Source: Nonomuraea solani (GTDB taxonomy: Bacteria; Actinomycetota; Actinomycetes; Streptosporangiales; Streptosporangiaceae). Taken from it: a DNA stretch of 64,000 nt. Position 1 is the first letter of the stretch; each line of letters starts with the position of its first letter. This document shows, in pieces, positions 59,476 to 64,000 of this stretch. Where the stretch lies: NCBI RefSeq assembly GCF_900108335.1, contig NZ_FNVT01000006.1, forward strand, positions 248,001 through 312,000, given 5' to 3'. The translations under genes and the position numbers were made by a program. Below the pieces are notes generated by a model. That model ran no database searches, was not told the DNA's origin, and saw only the letters and a list, made by a program, of their open reading frames with translations.

Positions 59476-59967
59476 ATGCCTGAAGCCTCGATCGTCACCC
59501 GGCTCGCGATCAAAGAAGTGACCCCGGATGTCTCCACCGCAATGATCGCCCTGAACGACGCCGCTCAGTCCGCGGCGGAGGCCGCCGACATCGAGCCGGA
59601 ATTACTGCAGCTGATCAGAATTCGCACGTCGCAGATCAACGGCTGTTCCCTTTCACTGGTCCAGCACACCGCGGCCGCGCGGGCCATGGGCCAGAGCGAG
59701 CAGCGCATCCGCGACGTACGGGCCTGGCGGAACAGCAAGGTGCTCGACCGCAAGGAAAGGGCCGCGCTGGCGCTGACGGAGGCGATCACCCTGGTCTTCG
59801 CGGGTCAGGTGCCGAACTCGGTGTACGCCGAGGCGGCCTGCCTTTTCGACGAGACCCAGCTCGCGGCGTTGATCTGGATCGTGACAGTGATCAACACCCA
59901 CAACCGCATCGCGATCACCACCCGCCTGGAGGGCAGCGGCGCGCCACCGACCGCCGCCGCCGGTTGA
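59476..59967 (+). CDS. AhpD/carboxymuconolactone decarboxylase-family protein with CxxS site
   Basis: A 163-residue all-helical protein. ELLQLIRIRTSQINGCSLSLVQHTAAARAMGQSEQRI is the AhpD core; the redox motif usually CxxC reads Cys57-Ser-Leu-Ser60, with the proton-relay His64 kept. Without the resolving Cys it may act as a one-Cys peroxidase or not at all. AGAAGGAG lies upstream. It is separated from the GH78 gene by 225 bp. Confidence 0.85.
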   Translation: MPEASIVTRLAIKEVTPDVSTAMIALNDAAQSAAEAADIEPELLQLIRIRTSQINGCSLSLVQHTAAARAMGQSEQRIRDVRAWRNSKVLDRKERAALALTEAITLVFAGQVPNSVYAEAACLFDETQLAALIWIVTVINTHNRIAITTRLEGSGAPPTAAAG

Positions 59968-60120
59968 GGAAAATCTCTTTCCCCGGCGATTCCCAGGGCT
60001 TTTCCGCGTCGCCCGCCATAACGCAATGAATATTGATCTGATGACGAGGCTTGATCGTTTCCGCGGTGCGTCGCTAAGGTTGGGCGCCTTTGTCCGGCTC
60101 CCTTTCCCGAGGACGTCCCA

Positions 60121-61533
60121 GTGCGCCGTCATCGTTTCGGCAGAATCGCCGCTCTGCTCGCCGCCGTCTATGTGACCGTGGTCGTCGGGTCCGGCGTTCT
60201 CGCGCTCACCACCGGCGACCCCACGCTGCTGCGCGAGATCGTCACCCGAGGATGGGGCGCGGACCTCCTGCCCTTCACCTGGTGGATCGAGCTCCTCATC
60301 GTCGCGGGCGGGATCCTGCTGGGCTGGGGCTACTGGCAGATGCTGCGCGGGCGGCCGGCCGGCCCGGCGGCGGTCAACGCCCGGCCGGTCCGGCTGTTAC
60401 GGGCGGCTCTGTACATCAGCGTCGCCTGCTCGCTGCTGATCCGGCTGCCGATCCCGTACCAGTGGTGGTTCGGCCTGCCGGGCGACCTGGTCGGCTTCGC
60501 CATCGTCTGGCTGTTCTTCGTGGTCCTCGCCGGGGTCCTGCCCCGGTGGCTGCGGGTGGCCGGGCTCGTGGCGGGGCTGGCGAACGCCGCCATGCAGACG
60601 GCCTCCACCCTCGCCTGGGGCGCCGGGAGCTGGCCGGTCGCGGAGAACCTCTCCCCGTACTGGCTCGGCAACACCGTCCTCCTGCTGTGGGTGGTGCCGG
60701 TCCTGATCGGTCAGGCCAGGGACCCGCGCTGGTCCCGGGGCACGGTGCGGATGGGCATGGCCGCGTCAGTGGTGTGGCTGCTGTCGCCGGGAGGAGGTTC
60801 GACCTTCTCCTTCGGCGGCGGGGATATCGACTACAGGCTGTTGGTGGTGGTGGGCCTGGGCTTCGTGGGCGTCTTCGGGATGGTGTGGATGGCGCGTTCC
60901 GCGCACGACCTGGGCGGTCCGGTGCCCGTACCGGCTCCGGCGCGTCCCGTCCAGGTCGCGGCGGCGCGCCCGTGGCCGCTCGCCGCCGTGGTCGTGGCGC
61001 TTCCGCTGATCCCCGCGGCCGTCAATCTCGCGGGTGGGATGCCCGTGTGGATCGGTCCCAGGGGCGCGGTCGACGAGTTCTTCCACGGGTACGTGAGTCA
61101 CCCGGCGGCCCTGCTCTGGTTCGCCGTGGACCTGCTCGTCGGGGTCGGCGCCCCGGCCGTCCTGATCCTCGTCGCCGTCGTCCGCAGGACCCGGCGGCTG
61201 CTGCGCGCCACCATGGCAGCCCTGACCCTGGCCGCCGTGGCGGGCGTCGTCACCGCGCTCACCTCGATCCCCGAACCGGACTGGCTGCTCATCCCCGAGA
61301 TGACGGAGGAGCGGCTGGGCCTGTACCCGGGCGGGCTGTTCACCCCGGGCAAGAACGGCGAGATCCTCTTCGGCCTCTCCCCGCTGTGGTACGGCGCCGC
61401 GCTCGCCGCCTCCGCCCTCCTCCTGCTCCTCCTGTACGGCGCCCGGTCTGGGTCGCCCCACCCAGCGGCTGCTGCTGATGGCGTACCCGGGGCCGGGCGG
61501 CAAGATCGTCGTGCACCGCTGGATCAGACCTGA
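60121..61533 (+). CDS. Polytopic membrane protein, unknown
   Basis: A 470-residue protein with about eleven hydrophobic segments spread over the whole length, beginning IAALLAAVYVTVVVGSGVLAL and ending LWYGAALAASALLLLLLYG. No family recognised. A loop of 40-50 residues before the last segment (IPEPDWLLIPEMTEERLGLYPGGLFTPGKNG) is polar. The GTG start follows a short leader with weak GAGGA. It is followed by a serine hydrolase on the same strand after 107 bp. Confidence 0.8.
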   Translation: MRRHRFGRIAALLAAVYVTVVVGSGVLALTTGDPTLLREIVTRGWGADLLPFTWWIELLIVAGGILLGWGYWQMLRGRPAGPAAVNARPVRLLRAALYISVACSLLIRLPIPYQWWFGLPGDLVGFAIVWLFFVVLAGVLPRWLRVAGLVAGLANAAMQTASTLAWGAGSWPVAENLSPYWLGNTVLLLWVVPVLIGQARDPRWSRGTVRMGMAASVVWLLSPGGGSTFSFGGGDIDYRLLVVVGLGFVGVFGMVWMARSAHDLGGPVPVPAPARPVQVAAARPWPLAAVVVALPLIPAAVNLAGGMPVWIGPRGAVDEFFHGYVSHPAALLWFAVDLLVGVGAPAVLILVAVVRRTRRLLRATMAALTLAAVAGVVTALTSIPEPDWLLIPEMTEERLGLYPGGLFTPGKNGEILFGLSPLWYGAALAASALLLLLLYGARSGSPHPAAAADGVPGAGRQDRRAPLDQT

Positions 61534-61640
61534 GTCGTACCCAGGTGCGACTACCACGCACGACGGAGTTCGTCCCGAATGAGGACGAGAGCGGCCATCG
61601 GCCTCCCGATGATGGAGATCATTCATCGTTAGGAGACCGC

Positions 61641-62822
61641 ATGTCGCAGCTCAACGGCCGCAGAATCGCGACCGTCGCCCTCATCGCCGCAGGGCTGCTG
61701 TCCCCCGTTCAGGTGAACGCGCAGGCGGGGCACGGCGAGCCGCCCGGCGTGCGGCAGGCGCTCGACGCGACCGTGGCCGCCGGCGCGCCCGGGGTGCTGG
61801 CGCGGATCGACGACGAGCGCGGGACGTGGATCGGCACCAGCGGCGTCGCCGACCTGGGCACCCGGGCGCCGGTGCCGCGCGAGGCCCGCTTCCGGGTCGC
61901 CAGCCTCACCAAGAGCATGGTGTCCGTGGTGGTCCTGCAGCTCGTACGGGAGGGAAAGACGAGCCTGGACGAGCCGATCGAGAACCGCCTGCCCGGCCTG
62001 GTCGCGGAGGGCGACCAGATCACCGTCCGCGCGTTGCTGAACCACACCGGCGGCCTGGCCGACTACGTGCGAGCCCCCGAGTTCGCCGACCCCGAGCACT
62101 ACCGCGACCGCACCTACACCCCGCGGCGGCTCATCGCCGAGGCCGAACGCCTGCCCCGCCCCCAGCAGGGCCGCTTCGCCTACTCCAACACCGGCTACAT
62201 CCTGCTCGGGCTGCTGGTGGAGAAGGTGACGGGCCACGACCTGGGCACCGAGCTGAAGAATCGAATCTTCCGACCGGCCGGGATGACGCGCTCCCACCTG
62301 CCCCTGACCCGGCAGGACATCCGCGGCCCGCACGCGACCGGCTACCACCTCCCCGCCGGCGCCGACCCGGGCACGCCGGGCGCGCTCAGGCCGATCACCC
62401 GGCTGAACCCGTCGTTCGCGTGGGCGGCGTACGGGGTGGTGTCGGACGCCCGCGACATGAACCGGTTCTACCGGGCGCTCTTCTCCGGCCGGCTCGTCGG
62501 CCCGGACCTCCTGGCGCAGATGCGCACCGGCGTGCCGACGCCGCAGGCCCCGATCTTTCCCCGGTACGGGCTCGGGCTGGAGTCGGCCGGGCTGACGTGC
62601 GGGGAGACGTGGGGCGCCACCGGTTCCATCCCCGGCTACATGACCTTCAGCTTCGCCGACGCGTCCGGCGCGCGGCGGATGACGCTGTCGATCAACGTGC
62701 AGCGCAACGACCCGAAGGTGGGGACGATGCTGCTGGCCGCCGTCGACGCGCTCAACCGCTACTTCTGCGGCGAGCCGTACCGGCTGCCGGCGGGAAAGGG
62801 TGTCACCGGTCTGGCAGGGTGA
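61641..62822 (+). CDS. Secreted serine beta-lactamase/DD-peptidase-family hydrolase
   Basis: A 393-residue exported serine hydrolase. Signal peptide IATVALIAAGLLSPVQVNAQA. SxxK is SLTK (Ser88-Lys91), YSN at Tyr181 (FAYSNTGYILLGLLVEKVTG), and the third motif is WGATGSIPGYM, a GATG form rather than HxG. The ATG at 61641 is chosen (AGGAGA upstream). It is the complete relative of the broken gene at 24199 and serves as its ruler. The last 20 bp overlap the convergent kinase gene. It probably acts on peptidoglycan or small peptides outside the cell. Confidence 0.9.
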   Translation: MSQLNGRRIATVALIAAGLLSPVQVNAQAGHGEPPGVRQALDATVAAGAPGVLARIDDERGTWIGTSGVADLGTRAPVPREARFRVASLTKSMVSVVVLQLVREGKTSLDEPIENRLPGLVAEGDQITVRALLNHTGGLADYVRAPEFADPEHYRDRTYTPRRLIAEAERLPRPQQGRFAYSNTGYILLGLLVEKVTGHDLGTELKNRIFRPAGMTRSHLPLTRQDIRGPHATGYHLPAGADPGTPGALRPITRLNPSFAWAAYGVVSDARDMNRFYRALFSGRLVGPDLLAQMRTGVPTPQAPIFPRYGLGLESAGLTCGETWGATGSIPGYMTFSFADASGARRMTLSINVQRNDPKVGTMLLAAVDALNRYFCGEPYRLPAGKGVTGLAG

Positions 62823-64000
62823 CGGTGACGCTCGCGCCGCCGTCGGCCGGGTTGGCGAACCGCAGGGTCGCGCCGATGACGCGGGCGTGGCCGAGCACGA
62901 TGGTCAGGCCGAGCCCGTGGCCGCCGCCGCGCTCGGCCCGGCCGGTGCGGAAGCGCTGCGCCTCTCCCTCGTTCAGGAGCGTTAGGAGGTCGGGTGGGAG
63001 ACCCGGCCCGTGGTCGCGGATGACGATCCGACCAGGGCGCACGGTGATCGTGATCGGGGCGGCGCCGTGGGTGCGGGCGTTGAGGAGCAGGTTGGCGACG
63101 ATCCGCTCCAGGCGGCGGGCGTCGGTGACGGCCGTCGTGTCCTCGTCGGCACGCAGCTCGGCGGAAACGTCGACGCGGCGCAGCGACTCCCGCACCAGGC
63201 CGGCCAGCGGCACCGGCTGAAGGTCCGGCTCCCCGCCGGGCGCGTCCAGGTGGGAGATCTCCAGCAGGTCGTCGACCAGGCCCCGCAGCACGCCGATCCG
63301 GTCGCGGACCAGGTCGGTGGCCTCCCCTTCTGGCAGCAACTGGCCGGCGGTGAGCAGGCCCATCAGCGGGGTACGCAGGTCGTGCGCGACGTCGGCCGTG
63401 AACCGCTGCTCCGCCAGCAGCCGTCGTTGCAGGCCGGCGGCCATGGAGTTGAGCCCGGCGCCGATCTCGGCGATCTCGTCCCGGCCCCGCGCGTCGGTAC
63501 GAGCGGCCAGGTCGCCGTCGGCGATCCGGCGGGCGACGCGGGCCATGCGCCGCAGCCGCCGGTTGGGGAGCTCGGCCGCCAGCATCGACAGCGGCACCAC
63601 CCCGGCCAGGGCGAGCAGGGCGGCCTTGATCATGTCGCGGTCCAGCGCGTGCAGGCCGAGCAGGTCGGACCCCATCGAGATCTGTACGCTCACCGCCTGG
63701 CCGCCCCGGGGCTGGACCGCCCATACCCACGGCTCGTCCCGGTGGTCGAGCCCGTACCAGACCACTCGCCCGCCGCCGGGCCGCACCTGGGCGGCCAGGG
63801 CGTCAGGGAGTGACCCGACGCTCACCACGTCCGTGCCGCCGGCCAGTGACCGGTCGAGGGCGACTTCGGCGCGGCTCTCCCCCAGGTCCAGCGCGCGCTG
63901 CCAGGTCGCCCGGTGCACCAGGAGGCCGACCACGGCGGCGACGACGGTGGCGGCGAGGGTGACGAGGGCGGCGATCTTCCATCGCAGCGATGCCGGATTC
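62803..64000 (-). CDS. Sensor histidine kinase, C-terminal part (gene continues past the window)
   Basis: At least 398 residues; the 5' end lies beyond the right edge. A first membrane segment is visible at the edge (IAALVTLAATVVAAVVGLLVHR), then a short extracellular region, TM2 (ALLALAGVVPLSMLAAEL), HAMP (RRMARVARRIADGDLAARTDARGRDEIAEIGAGLNSM), DHp with FTADVAHDLRTP, and HATPase motifs NLLLNARTHG, IRDHGPGLP and GGGHGLGLTIV. A classical two-component kinase of the PhoR/CseC type; the response regulator is presumably upstream, outside the window. Confidence 0.9.
   Translation of the reverse strand, partial: NPASLRWKIAALVTLAATVVAAVVGLLVHRATWQRALDLGESRAEVALDRSLAGGTDVVSVGSLPDALAAQVRPGGGRVVWYGLDHRDEPWVWAVQPRGGQAVSVQISMGSDLLGLHALDRDMIKAALLALAGVVPLSMLAAELPNRRLRRMARVARRIADGDLAARTDARGRDEIAEIGAGLNSMAAGLQRRLLAEQRFTADVAHDLRTPLMGLLTAGQLLPEGEATDLVRDRIGVLRGLVDDLLEISHLDAPGGEPDLQPVPLAGLVRESLRRVDVSAELRADEDTTAVTDARRLERIVANLLLNARTHGAAPITITVRPGRIVIRDHGPGLPPDLLTLLNEGEAQRFRTGRAERGGGHGLGLTIVLGHARVIGATLRFANPADGGASVTVTLPDR

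Overview
The window is high-GC DNA from a mycelial actinomycete. Codons strongly prefer G/C at third positions. Scr1-type XRE regulators sit with a DUF6879 partner, and there is a CvnA/CvnB signalling pair, an AfsR/SARP regulator, DUF1707 proteins, and two sugar importers that lack their own ATPase. This mix suggests Streptosporangiaceae (Nonomuraea-like) or a close Streptomyces relative. The genus is inference; no rRNA or tRNA gene is present to anchor it.

Layout. (1) 1-6.8 kb is an arabinoside locus: a secreted aldose 1-epimerase (partial), a sugar-binding lipoprotein, two permeases, a GH127 beta-L-arabinofuranosidase with the complete Cys/Glu catalytic set, and a LacI regulator. Two matching 22-bp palindromes in the divergent promoter region are probably its operators. 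(2) 6.9-16.3 kb holds a membrane protein, an NmrA-like oxidoreductase, a 1768-residue secreted multidomain protein, a phosphotransferase-fold protein and a secreted four-repeat protein. (3) 16.5-22.3 kb holds TetR, DUF1707 and DHFR-like genes, then a tight operon of RHH regulator, DUF4097 protein, DrrA/DrrB-like exporter and a second DUF1707 protein. (4) 22.3-24 kb is a Tat-exported beta-helix protein. (5) 24.2-28.9 kb is a serine beta-lactamase-family gene split by a 4-kb islet. The islet carries small unknown proteins, DUF6879, an Scr1-like regulator and a membrane gene with TTA codons. (6) 29-45.5 kb is a mixed region: an HExxH protein, a TetR/membrane-protein pair, three methyltransferases, a serine hydrolase, a SARP with three tandem expansions, DinB, NmrA, double-AsnC, DUF3500, an IMPase-like protein and an orphan ABC binding protein. 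(7) 45.9-52.5 kb holds the CvnA/CvnB pair without CvnC/CvnD, an ArsR-like regulator, an SRPBCC/MarR pair and a degenerate zinc peptidase. (8) 52.5-59.3 kb is a rhamnoside locus: AraC regulator, binding lipoprotein, two permeases, GH78 alpha-L-rhamnosidase. (9) 59.3-64 kb holds an AhpD-like protein, a polytopic membrane protein, a serine hydrolase and a partial histidine kinase.

How the genes fit together. Both sugar loci pair a lipoprotein/permease importer with a cytoplasmic glycosidase and a local regulator, so oligosaccharides are probably imported whole and cut inside. The missing ATPase points to a shared MsiK-type subunit encoded elsewhere. Together with the beta-helix protein this suggests use of pectin or arabinan from plant material.

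Many start codons have a TANNNT hexamer exactly 6-7 nt upstream and no Shine-Dalgarno sequence, which points to widespread leaderless transcription. I used that pattern to choose several starts. The most unusual items are the gene-splitting islet with its CGCAAG iterons, the RHH promoter with TGACGTCA boxes, a palindrome that can mask a ribosome binding site, the HExxH protein, and three enzyme-family members with altered catalytic or metal residues.
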